DNA of 64,000 bases from NCBI GenBank assembly GCA_963849695.1, contig CAWKIT010000031.1, positions 114,649 through 178,648 of the forward strand. Direction: 5' to 3'. The notes under the pieces were generated by a model that did no database searches, had not been told where the DNA came from, and was given only the letters and a program-made list of their open reading frames with translations. The stretch comes from DASSUW01 sp963849695 (GTDB lineage: Bacteria; Actinomycetota; Thermoleophilia; Solirubrobacterales; Solirubrobacteraceae). Positions 24,792-32,100 of this stretch are shown here, in pieces. A program made the position numbers and the translations under genes. How positions within the stretch are numbered: position 1 is the first letter of the stretch; each line of letters begins with the position of its first letter.

Positions 24792-26162
24792 ATGCGCAGC
24801 TACGACGTGGTGGTGATCGGCGCCGGGCCGGCGGGCGAGGTCGCGGCGGGCCGGCTGGCGGACCGCGGTCTCAGCGTGGCGATCGCCGAGGACCGGCTGG
24901 TCGGCGGCGAGTGCTCGTTCTGGGCATGCATGCCGTCGAAGGCGCTGCTGCGTCCCTATGAGGCGCTCGAGGAGGCGCGCCGCGTCCCCGGCGCGGCGGA
25001 GGCGATCACCGGGCGGCTCGACGTCCAGGCCGTGCTCGACCGGCGCGACGAGATCATCCACGACCTCGACGACTCGGTGCAGCTGCCGTGGCTCGAGGAC
25101 CGCGGGATCACGCTGCTGCGGGGAGTCGCGGAGCTGACCGGCGAGCGGCGGCTGCGAGTCGGCGACGAGGAGCTCGAAGCCACGCGAGCGGTGATCCTGG
25201 CGACCGGCTCGCTGCCGTCGATGCCTCCGATCGAGGGGCTCGACGCGATCGACGACGCCTGGACCAACCGCGAGGCGACGACCGCCAAGGCGATCCCCGA
25301 GCGGCTCGTGATCATGGGCGGCGGGGTGGTCGGGGTCGAGATGGCGCAGGCGTTCCAGACGCTCGGCGCGCAGGTGACGCTGATCGAGGGCGAGCACCGG
25401 CTGCTCCCGCGCGAGGAGGAGTTCGCGTGCGCGGAGGTGACCGAGGCGCTCGAGGGCTACGGCGTCGACATCCGTACCGGGCAGAAGGCGACCGAGGTCG
25501 CGGAGGAGGGCGGGACCGTCACGGTCAGGACCTCGGACGGCGCCGAGGCCGAGGGCGACACGCTGCTGGTGGCGCTCGGGCGCAAGCCGCAGACCAAGGG
25601 GCTCGGCCTCGAGGCGCTGGGGGTCGACACCGACCGGCCGGTGTCGGTCGACGCGCGGATGGTCGTCGACGGCCACCCGTGGCTGTATGCGATCGGGGAC
25701 GTGAACGGGCGCGCTCTCTTCACCCATATGGGCAAGTACCAGGCACGGGTGGCCGCCGACCACATCCTCGGCACCGACACCGCGCTCTCCCACGGCGCCG
25801 ACGGGCCGCTCAGCCCGCGCGTGATCTTCACCGAGCCGCAGGTCGCCGCGGTCGGCCACACGTCGGACACGGCGGCCAAGGCGGGCCTGGTGGTCGAGGT
25901 CGTCGAGACTTCGACCTCCGGCAACGCCGGCGGGTCGTTCTACGGGCACGACGCACCCGGCACCTCGCGGCTGCTGATCGACCGCGAGCGGCGCGTGGTG
26001 GTGGGCGCGACCATCACCGGCGCCGAGGTCGCCGACATGCTGCACGCCGCCACGATCGCGATCGTCGGCGAGGTCCCGCTCGAGCGGCTCCGGCACGCCG
26101 TGCCGTGCTTCCCGACTCGCAGCGAGATCTGGCTGTCCCTGTTGGAGGAAGCCGGGGTCTGA
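24792..26162 (+). CDS. NAD(P)/FAD-dependent disulfide-oxidoreductase-family protein (lacks catalytic His)
   Basis: A 456-residue flavoprotein. FAD motif VVIGAGPAGEVAAG opens the protein, the redox pair is C41 and C46 in GGECSFWACMPSKALL, the NAD(P) motif is MGGGVVGVEMAQAF, and the second FAD motif is YAIGDVN. At the C-terminus, dihydrolipoamide and glutathione reductases have H-P-T-x-S-E; here residues 440-445 read F-P-T-R-S-E, so the base histidine is phenylalanine while the glutamate remains. This suggests a substrate other than a dithiol, such as a quinone. It is the first + strand gene between ssrA and smpB. Confidence 0.9.
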   Translation: MRSYDVVVIGAGPAGEVAAGRLADRGLSVAIAEDRLVGGECSFWACMPSKALLRPYEALEEARRVPGAAEAITGRLDVQAVLDRRDEIIHDLDDSVQLPWLEDRGITLLRGVAELTGERRLRVGDEELEATRAVILATGSLPSMPPIEGLDAIDDAWTNREATTAKAIPERLVIMGGGVVGVEMAQAFQTLGAQVTLIEGEHRLLPREEEFACAEVTEALEGYGVDIRTGQKATEVAEEGGTVTVRTSDGAEAEGDTLLVALGRKPQTKGLGLEALGVDTDRPVSVDARMVVDGHPWLYAIGDVNGRALFTHMGKYQARVAADHILGTDTALSHGADGPLSPRVIFTEPQVAAVGHTSDTAAKAGLVVEVVETSTSGNAGGSFYGHDAPGTSRLLIDRERRVVVGATITGAEVADMLHAATIAIVGEVPLERLRHAVPCFPTRSEIWLSLLEEAGV

Positions 26163-26250
26163 ATATTGCTGCGGTTGGGCGCGGCGGGCCCAGCGAACTG
26201 CGCTGGGTGGGGAAGCGGTGACGCCGCCGGCGCGGCCGGTCCGATCCCGC

Positions 26251-26386
26251 GGTTAACGAAAACGACGCGAAGGGAGCCGCTCGAGGGCCCCCTGACGACG
26301 GCGAACCGTCGACGGGATGGGCGGCGGGCCTTTCACCTCACGGCCTCGCTCTTTGCGACTCACCTTCGCGTCTGTCGGCAACCTAT
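26251..26386 (+). repeat. Structured repeat element, copy 1 (candidate RNA motif)
   Basis: Starts with the leader GGTTAACGAAAAC and folds as a closed multibranch unit. The outer stem is GACGCGAAGG (26264-26273) with CCTTCGCGTC (26363-26372). Inside are GCCGC (26276-26280) with GCGGC (26321-26325), capped by a variable arm CGACGG-CGAA-CCGTCG; a GGCC-loop-GGCC hairpin whose loop holds CACCTC; and a TCGC-TCTTT-GCGA hairpin. AACCTA follows the outer stem. It lies between the FAD oxidoreductase and the VOC gene, about 90 bases before the latter. I do not recognise a known RNA family. Confidence 0.65.
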
Positions 26387-26478
26387 GTTCCGTCGCGGCG
26401 GTGCGCAAGAGGTGCGCTCACGGAGATCGCGCACCGTCCGGGAAAATCGGGTGTGACGAGACGAAGGGAGACGGTGTG

Positions 26479-26829
26479 ATGGCGGGCGAGTTGTCGTTCT
26501 TCGAACTCGGCGTCGAGGACGCCGAGCGCGGCCGCGCGTTCTACGGCGCGCTGTTCGGCTGGAGCTTCGAGGCCGGCCCCGGCGACGGCTTCGCGATCTC
26601 GGGGCCGGTGCCGGGCGGCATGCACGGCGGCGACCCGAGCGCGAGCCCATACCTGTTCTTCGCCGTCGACGACATCGACGCCGCGGTCGAGAAGGTGCGC
26701 GAGCTCGGCGGCACGCTCGAGGAGATCGACGTCGGCGACGACCCGGAGACGGCGGAGCGGTTCGGCCGCTTCAAGTTCTGCCGCGACGACCAGGGCTCGC
26801 CGTTCGGACTCCACCAGCGGCCTGGTTAA
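26479..26829 (+). CDS. VOC-family (glyoxalase/bleomycin-resistance fold) protein
   Basis: A 116-residue protein covering one VOC unit pair: GELSFFELGVEDAERGRAFY at the start, LFGWSFEAGPGDGFAISGPV, YLFFAVDDIDAAVEKVRELG and a C-terminal KFCRDDQGSPFGLHQ. The GGAG-type ribosome-binding site eight bases upstream supports the ATG at 26479. Members include lyases, dioxygenases and drug-binding proteins. The usual first-strand metal ligand is not obvious (FFELGV), so binding rather than catalysis is possible. Structured repeats flank it on both sides; its GGT-TAA end forms the leader of copy 2. Confidence 0.85.
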   Translation: MAGELSFFELGVEDAERGRAFYGALFGWSFEAGPGDGFAISGPVPGGMHGGDPSASPYLFFAVDDIDAAVEKVRELGGTLEEIDVGDDPETAERFGRFKFCRDDQGSPFGLHQRPG

Positions 26830-26967
26830 CGAAAACGACGCGAAGGGCGGGCCGCTTCGAGGTCCCCCTTCGGCCGGCGAACCGACCTCCGGTGATCGGG
26901 CGGCGGGCCTTGCACCTCGATGGCCTCGCTCTTTGCGACTCACACCTTCGCGTCGAGCAGGAACCTA
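26824..26967 (+). repeat. Structured repeat element, copy 2 (candidate RNA motif)
   Basis: The leader GGTTAACGAAAAC is identical to copy 1 and begins within the VOC stop codon. The outer stem is GACGCGAAGG (26837-26846) with CCTTCGCGTC (26945-26954). The GCCGC/GCGGC stem, the GGCC hairpin with CACCTC in its loop, and the TCGC-TCTTT-GCGA hairpin are all kept. The arm beyond GCCGC differs in sequence and now pairs as GAGGTC with GACCTC. Conserved loops with changed but still paired stems argue for selection on RNA structure. Confidence 0.65.
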
Positions 26968-27138
26968 GGGCGTCCCGGCGACCCTGCAACCGGCCATCCC
27001 GCACCTTGCGGAAATACGAATGAACGCGCCTGAAGGACGGTTCGCGCAAATTCCGGACGCATGCGATGCGCGACGATGCCGGGGACGAACCGCTGCGTCG
27101 GCGTCCGTAGCGCGAAATGGCAGCTATGCGGTCATAAA

Positions 27139-27198
27139 GCGCCACGCTCGCGTCCGTGGCGCCTTGACATCGCTATATGAGGGTCAAGGCGCCACGGA
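27139..27198. repeat. Long inverted repeat with a competing upstream arm
   Basis: Perfect 15-base arms CCGTGGCGCCTTGAC (27154-27168) and GTCAAGGCGCCACGG (27183-27197), extendable by one pair, enclose a 14-base loop. A third block, GCGCCACG at 27139-27146, can pair with the left arm instead. The two foldings exclude each other, as in attenuators, though no T run follows. It lies between copies 2 and 3 of the structured element. Confidence 0.6.
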
Positions 27199-27260
27199 TG
27201 TCCGCCGCGGTCGGATCCGTCGCCCCTTACCTGCGCAGTTGACGTTCGCGTCGCAGGGGG

Positions 27261-27400
27261 CAACAAGAAAGCGACGCGAAGGGAGCCGCTCGAGGAGCCC
27301 TCCGCGCCAGTGCAAGCACCGTCGCGGACGGGGCGGCGGGCCTCTCACCTCGGTGGCCTCGCTCTCTGCGTCTCGACCTTCGCGCCGGCGGCGAACCTAT
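27261..27400 (+). repeat. Structured repeat element, copy 3 (candidate RNA motif)
   Basis: The most diverged copy. The outer stem pairs CGCGAAGG (27275-27282) with CCTTCGCG (27377-27384). GCCGC and GCGGC, the GGCC hairpin with CACCTC in its loop, and CGC-TCTCT-GCG are present. The variable arm is new again: TCCGCG pairs with CGCGGA around GTG-CAAG-CAC. Its end, GCGAACCTAT, matches the AACCTA tail of copies 1 and 2. A partial match to the 3' part also occurs just before it, near 27244-27264. Confidence 0.6.
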
Positions 27401-27561
27401 CCGGCGCGCGCGCCGCCTCGCAAGGGCCGGCGCGCGCCGATTCCCGCAATCTGCGGGGAAATCCGCGGCGCGCGCTGTGTCAATAGCACGCCCGAAACGA
27501 CCAGGACGGCGGCGATCACGGTCCGTACCGTCAGCGGCTCGTCGAGCAGGAGCGCCGCGGA
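27397..27561 (-). pseudogene. Remnant of an EamA/DMT-family transporter C-terminus
   Basis: The minus strand spells SAALLLDEPLTVRTVIAAVL, then VVSGVLLTQRAPR, which matches the final helix region of EamA-type drug/metabolite transporters ('LgEplt..tviGa.lilaGv.L'). Upstream of it the frame becomes unrelated arginine-rich sequence, so only about 50 residues of a normally 290-residue protein remain. It marks gene loss in the ssrA-smpB interval. Confidence 0.55.
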
Positions 27562-27685
27562 GCCGCGCCCGCTCGGCGGTGGCCGCCATGCTCGCGGCGC
27601 TCGACGAGCGCGGAGGACGGACGCCATGACCCGCAGACGCGGCCGGCCGTCATCCGGCCGCCGCGCGCGCGATGATGCGCTCCTG

Positions 27686-28582
27686 ATGCGCGCCCTCGTC
27701 GCCGACCACTCCTCCCCGTCGGGCGTCTCCCTCAAGGAGGCGCCCGAACCGCAGCCGGGCCCGGGCGAGACGCTCGTCGAGGTCAAGGCCGTCTCGCTCA
27801 ACCGCGGCGAGGTCCGGCGCCTGCCGGCGCGCGCCGAAGGGACGATCCCGGGCTGGGACGTCGCCGGCGTGACGGAGGACGGAAGGCGCGTGGTCGGCCT
27901 GGCCGACCAGGGCGGCTGGGCCGAGCGGGCGGTCGTCCCGACCGAACGGCTCGCCGAGCTGCCCGACGAGGTCTCGTTCGAGGCGGCCTCCACGCTGCCC
28001 GTCGCCGGCCTGACCGCGATCCGGGCGCTCGAGGTCGGCGGCCCGCTGCTCGGCCGCCGCGTGCTGGTCACCGGCGCGGCCGGCGGCGTCGGCCGCTTCG
28101 CGATCCAGCTCGCCAAGCGCGCCGGCGCCCACGTCACCGGCGTGGTGCGGAGCCCCGAGCGCGGCGCGGGGCTGAAGGAGCTCGGCGCCGACGAGCTGAT
28201 CACCGAGCTCGAGCCGGACGGCGAGCCGTTCGACCTGCTGCTCGAGTCGGTCGGCGGCGCGAGCCTCGCCGCCGCCCTCACGCGCGTGGCGCCGGACGGC
28301 ACCGTCGTGGCCTTCGGGGCCTCCTCCCCGGAGCCGACCACCTTCGACGTCTCGCGCTTCTACAACCGCGGCGCGCCGCGGCTGTACGGCCTGCGCGTGT
28401 TCGACGAGCTCGTCCGCCACCGCTCCGCCCAGCGCGACCTCGGGCTCCTGGTCGCCGAGCTCGCGGCCGGCCGGCTCGACCCCCAGATCGACCTCACCAC
28501 CAGCTGGCGCGACGCCGACCGCGCGCTCGCCGCGCTGATCGAGCGCCAGGTCGCCGGCAAGGCGGTCCTGACCGTCGACTAG
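27686..28582 (+). CDS. Zinc-independent MDR oxidoreductase (quinone reductase-like)
   Basis: A 298-residue enzyme of the medium-chain dehydrogenase/reductase superfamily. The N-terminal GroES-like part includes PGPGETLVEVKAVSLNRGEV and PGWDVAGV; the Rossmann part has the cofactor loop VLVTGAAGGVGRFAIQLAK. The zinc cysteines and histidine of alcohol dehydrogenases are absent, as in NADPH:quinone oxidoreductases. It ends with the usual ERQVAGKAVL tail. The ATG at 27686 opens on MRALVADH, the normal family start. It is convergent with smpB. Confidence 0.88.
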   Translation: MRALVADHSSPSGVSLKEAPEPQPGPGETLVEVKAVSLNRGEVRRLPARAEGTIPGWDVAGVTEDGRRVVGLADQGGWAERAVVPTERLAELPDEVSFEAASTLPVAGLTAIRALEVGGPLLGRRVLVTGAAGGVGRFAIQLAKRAGAHVTGVVRSPERGAGLKELGADELITELEPDGEPFDLLLESVGGASLAAALTRVAPDGTVVAFGASSPEPTTFDVSRFYNRGAPRLYGLRVFDELVRHRSAQRDLGLLVAELAAGRLDPQIDLTTSWRDADRALAALIERQVAGKAVLTVD

Positions 28583-28616
28583 TCCCGTCGTTCGGATGTA
28601 CGTGCGATCGACGGGC

Positions 28617-29057
28617 CTAGCGGCGGATCGCGCGGTCCATCTCGCGCTTCATCTCGCGCTCCTTGATCGTCTGGCGCTTGTCGCCGACGTCCTTGCCCTT
28701 GGCGAGCGCGATCTCGACCTTCACGCGGCCGTTGCGGAGGTACAGGCGGGTGGGCACGAGCGTCAGGCCCTTCTCGCGCGTCTTGCCGATCAGCCGCTCG
28801 ATCTCGCGGCGGTGCATGAGCACCTTGCGCGGCCGCTCGGGCTCGTGGTTCGCGCGCGAGGCCGGCGCGTAGGGCGGGATGTGGACGTTGTGGAGCCACA
28901 CCTCGCCGTCGCGCACGGAGGCGTAGCCGTCCTTGATCTGCGCCTTGCCCTCGCGCAGCGACTTCACCTCGGTGCCGGTGAGCACGAGGCCGGCCTCCCA
29001 CGTCTCGAGGAAGTGGTAGCGGAAGCGCGCCTGGCGGTTGGTGGCGATGTCGGGCAT
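28617..29057 (-). CDS. smpB: SsrA-binding protein
   Basis: A 146-residue protein with all SmpB landmarks: NRQARFRYHFLETWEAGLVL, TEVKSLREGKAQIKDGYA, then NHEPERPRKVLMHRREIERL and GLTLVPTRLYLRNGRVKVEI. It ends with the basic tail KREMDRAIRR that enters the decoding site. SmpB delivers tmRNA to stalled ribosomes; ssrA lies about 3.9 kb further along the same strand. The ATG is seven bases after the rnr stop, so it is the last gene of the ftsE-ftsX-ctpA-rnr-smpB run. Confidence 0.97.
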   Translation of the reverse strand: MPDIATNRQARFRYHFLETWEAGLVLTGTEVKSLREGKAQIKDGYASVRDGEVWLHNVHIPPYAPASRANHEPERPRKVLMHRREIERLIGKTREKGLTLVPTRLYLRNGRVKVEIALAKGKDVGDKRQTIKEREMKREMDRAIRR

Positions 29058-29064
29058 GACGCTC

Positions 29065-30804
29065 TCATCTTGGCACCGGCACGAGGTCGACCCGTCCCCT
29101 CGGCGCGTCCACCTTCTCCACGCGCACCCTGACCGGGTCGCCGAGCCGGATGCGGTCGCCGCTGCCGGCCGCGATCAGCATCGTCTCGTGCTCGTTGAGC
29201 TCCCACCAGTCGCCGGTCAGGCGGCGCACCGGCAGCATGCCCTCCTGGCCGTCGCCGAACGCGACGAACGCGCCGGCGCCGATCACGCCTGTCACCTCGC
29301 CGGCGAACTCCCGGTCCCAGCCGGTCTCGAACAGCTCAGCCTCGAGCAGGAAGCAGCGCGCCACCGCGTCGGCGCGGCGCTCGATGGCGGCCGCTTCGCG
29401 CTCACGCGCCGAGCACCATTCGGCCGAGTCCTCGAGCCGCGACGCCGCCGGCTGATCCTCGCCGGCTCCGATCGCGCTCAGCAGCGACCGGTGGCAGACG
29501 AGGTCGGGGTAGCGGCGGATCGGCGACGTGAAGTGGCAGTAACGCGGCGAGCGCAGACCGGCGTGCCCGAGGTTGCGCGGCGAGTAGTGCGCCTGCTTGA
29601 GCGAGCGCAGCACCAGCGACGTGAACGCGATCCGGCCGTGCCCGCGCCGCCGCGCCTCCTGCGCGACCAGGTGCGCCATCTCGGCGATCGCGTCGGCCGC
29701 CTGCTGCGGCGTCATCGACCGCCGCAGCGGCGGCGTCGGGACGTCGAGCGACTCCAGCTGGTCGGCGAGGCGCTCGACCCGCGCCGGCTCCGGCCGCTCG
29801 TGCACCCGGTACAGGGCCGGGAGCCTGCGGGTCTCCAGCAGCGTCGCGACCGCCTCGTTGGCGGCGATCATCAGATGCTCGATCAGGCGGTGCGACTCGG
29901 TCTGCTCGCTCGGCACCAGCCCGGTGACATGGCCCTCGCGCGAGAACGCGAACTCCGGCTCCTCGCTGTCGACCTCGAGGCCGCCGCGGGCCTCACGCGC
30001 CGTCTGGAGCGCCGTCGCCACCCGGCGCGCCGCCTCCAGGGGCTCCGCCCACGGCGCCTCGGCGCGTGCCGATCCGGCGAACACGGCATCGACCTCCGGG
30101 TACGTCAGCCGCTTGTCGGACCGGATGATCGAGCGGTGGAACGCGCTGCGGCGGACCGTCGCACCGTCCATGTCGAGCTCGACCGTCACCGCCAGCCGGT
30201 CCTGGTGCGGGACGAGCGAGCACGCCTGATTGGAGAGCGCCTCCGGCAGCATCGGCTCCACGAGGCCGGGCACGTAGACCGACGTGCCGCGCCTGAGCGC
30301 CTCGCGGTCGACGTGCGAGCCCGGCCGCACGTGCGCGGCGACGTCGGCGATGTGGACCCACACCCGCACCAGGCCGTCGTCGAGCGCCTCGGCGGAGATC
30401 GCGTCGTCGAAGTCGCGCGCGGTAGGCGGGTCGATCGTGAACGTCGGCAATGCCCGCAGGTCGCGACGCGGGACCTCGGGCAACGAGGGCTCACGTGCCT
30501 CGCGCTCGACCGAGGGGTCGAACCGCCGCCGCAGCCCGCGGTCGAGCATCAGCGCCTCGAGCACGTCGCGAGCGGTGTCGGGCCGCCCGATCCGCCGCAC
30601 GATGCGCCCGTGACCGCCGCCGCGACCGTGGGGGACCGCCAGCATGAGGTCGCCCGGCCGTGCGTTGCGCGGCCGGTCGACGTTCACGCGCCGGCCGCGG
30701 GCGAAGAACGGCTCGACGGTCCAGAACCGCCCGTGCTTGGCCAGCACGCCGACGACGGGGCCGGCCGCCGCGCGCTCGGGGGCGCGGACGGTCCGGTGCT
30801 TCAC
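29065..30804 (-). CDS. rnr: RNase R/RNase II-family exoribonuclease
   Basis: A 579-residue protein. The catalytic RNB domain is marked by IDPPTARDFDDAISAE with the metal-binding aspartates, HIADVAAHVRPGS, LPEALSNQACSLVP and the late YCHFTSPIRRYPDLVCHR. A short C-terminal S1 domain follows (FAGEVTGVIGAGAFVAFG). It lacks the long N-terminal cold-shock domains of E. coli RNase R, so it is a short form. RNase R degrades structured RNA and, in trans-translation, defective mRNA, which fits its place between ctpA and smpB. The GTG start overlaps the ctpA stop. Confidence 0.9.
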   Translation of the reverse strand: MKHRTVRAPERAAAGPVVGVLAKHGRFWTVEPFFARGRRVNVDRPRNARPGDLMLAVPHGRGGGHGRIVRRIGRPDTARDVLEALMLDRGLRRRFDPSVEREAREPSLPEVPRRDLRALPTFTIDPPTARDFDDAISAEALDDGLVRVWVHIADVAAHVRPGSHVDREALRRGTSVYVPGLVEPMLPEALSNQACSLVPHQDRLAVTVELDMDGATVRRSAFHRSIIRSDKRLTYPEVDAVFAGSARAEAPWAEPLEAARRVATALQTAREARGGLEVDSEEPEFAFSREGHVTGLVPSEQTESHRLIEHLMIAANEAVATLLETRRLPALYRVHERPEPARVERLADQLESLDVPTPPLRRSMTPQQAADAIAEMAHLVAQEARRRGHGRIAFTSLVLRSLKQAHYSPRNLGHAGLRSPRYCHFTSPIRRYPDLVCHRSLLSAIGAGEDQPAASRLEDSAEWCSAREREAAAIERRADAVARCFLLEAELFETGWDREFAGEVTGVIGAGAFVAFGDGQEGMLPVRRLTGDWWELNEHETMLIAAGSGDRIRLGDPVRVRVEKVDAPRGRVDLVPVPR

Positions 30805-31985
30805 GCCGCCTCGCGCAGTGCCGCGACCAGCGCCTCGTCGCGCGGCGTGTCGGGATCGTCCTCGGCCTGCACGTCGGGCTTCACGCCGGCGCCGCGCGAG
30901 ACGCCGCCGCCGCCGAGGTTGCGGCCGCTGGGCAGGAAGTACTCGCCGACAGTGATGTCCAGCGCCCCGCCGTTCGACAGCGGCTCGATCTCCTGGAACA
31001 CGCCCTTGCCGAACGTGCGCGTCCCGACCACGGTCGCGCGGTCGCGGTCCTGCAGCGCGCCGGTGACGATCTCGGAGGCCGAAGCGCTGCGGTCGTTGAC
31101 CAGCACCACGACCGGAATGTCGGTGTCGATCGCGTTGCCGGTGGCCTCGTAGACCTGCGTCGGCCGCGAGCGGCCCTTGGTGCTGACGATCTTGCCGTCG
31201 GGGATGAAGACCGAGGACACCATCACCGCCTCGTTCAAGAGGCCGCCGCCGTTGTCGCGCAGGTCGAGCACGACGCCCTCGGCGCCCTCCTTGAGCAGCT
31301 TCCGCACGGCCTCGCCGACCTCGCCGTGCGCGCCGGAGGTGAAGCCGGCCAGCCGCACATGGGCGATCTTGCGACCGTCCTCGCGCCGCATCTCCGCGCG
31401 CACGACCGGGATCTCGACCTGCGCCCGCTTCAAGGCCAGGTGGCGCGTCCTGCCGTCCGAGCGCACGGTGAGCTCCACCGACGTGCCGGCCGGGCCCTTG
31501 ATCTTCGTCGTCGACTGCGCCGAGCTCGACCCCGCGATCGACCTCCCGTCCACGTGCGTGATGACGTCCCCCGGCTCGAGGCCGCCGCGGTCGGCGGGCG
31601 AGCCCTCGTAGACGGTGAGCACGCGCAGGCCGCGGGCGGCAGCCTCGACGGTCATCCCGACGCCCTCGAAGCGGCCCTCGGTTGCCTCCTGGAAGTCGTC
31701 GTAGTCGCGCGGCGCGAAGTAGTGCGAGAAGCGGTCGTCGAGCGAGCCGACCGCCTGCTCGAGCGACTGGTCGAGCAGCTTCTTGCGGTCGACCTTGCGG
31801 TAGTAGTCGCGCTCGAGCGTGTCGACCGCTTCCTCGTACACGCGCCCGTCGGTGTCCTCGACCAGCGCGTCGCGGACGGGGTCCGGCAGGGTCTCCGGGT
31901 GTCCGCCGAGCCAGATCCCCGCCGCGATCAGCAGCGGGGTCAGGAGCACGAGCAGGGGCAGGAACGAGCGTCGGCGGCGGCGCAT
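30801..31985 (-). CDS. ctpA: C-terminal processing peptidase (S41 family)
   Basis: A 394-residue exported protease. A basic stretch and membrane anchor (SFLPLLVLLTPLLIAAGIWL) lead into the N-terminal helical part and a PDZ domain (LRVLTVYEGSPADRGGLEPG). The S41 catalytic serine is in VLVNDRSASASEIV and the lysine in TRTFGKGVFQ. Such enzymes trim proteins outside the membrane. Its place in the ftsEX operon recalls FtsEX-controlled wall hydrolysis. The ATG at 31985 was chosen because it opens directly on the anchor; a longer version adds unrelated residues. Confidence 0.92.
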   Translation of the reverse strand: MRRRRRSFLPLLVLLTPLLIAAGIWLGGHPETLPDPVRDALVEDTDGRVYEEAVDTLERDYYRKVDRKKLLDQSLEQAVGSLDDRFSHYFAPRDYDDFQEATEGRFEGVGMTVEAAARGLRVLTVYEGSPADRGGLEPGDVITHVDGRSIAGSSSAQSTTKIKGPAGTSVELTVRSDGRTRHLALKRAQVEIPVVRAEMRREDGRKIAHVRLAGFTSGAHGEVGEAVRKLLKEGAEGVVLDLRDNGGGLLNEAVMVSSVFIPDGKIVSTKGRSRPTQVYEATGNAIDTDIPVVVLVNDRSASASEIVTGALQDRDRATVVGTRTFGKGVFQEIEPLSNGGALDITVGEYFLPSGRNLGGGGVSRGAGVKPDVQAEDDPDTPRDEALVAALREAA

Positions 31986-32037
31986 GAGCCCGCACCACGG
32001 TACCGCGGCCCCGTCAGCTCGAAATAAGCTAGGTCCC

Positions 32038-32099
32038 GCGGGTTTCGCCCTCTGGGCGAATACCCGCAAGGGAACCTGGCCCTCTGGGCCAGTGTTCCC
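32038..32099. terminator. Two matched bulged hairpins between ctpA and ftsX
   Basis: Each hairpin has a 6-bp outer stem, a 7-bp inner stem, one unpaired T on the 3' side, and a CCC-TCT-GGG tip. The first (32038-32067) uses GCGGGT/ACCCGC and TTCGCCC/GGGCGAA with T32061 bulged. The second (32070-32099) uses GGGAAC/GTTCCC and CTGGCCC/GGGCCAG with T32093 bulged. The matching geometry with different stems is unlikely by chance. They may end or process the ftsEX message, or be REP-like elements. Confidence 0.6.
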
Positions 32100-32100
32100 C

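Noticed and set aside
28963..31998. A frame of almost 1000 codons covering both rnr and the opposite reading of ctpA
   Set aside because: Only the rnr part (from GTG 30804) carries family motifs; the rest is read out of frame over ctpA.
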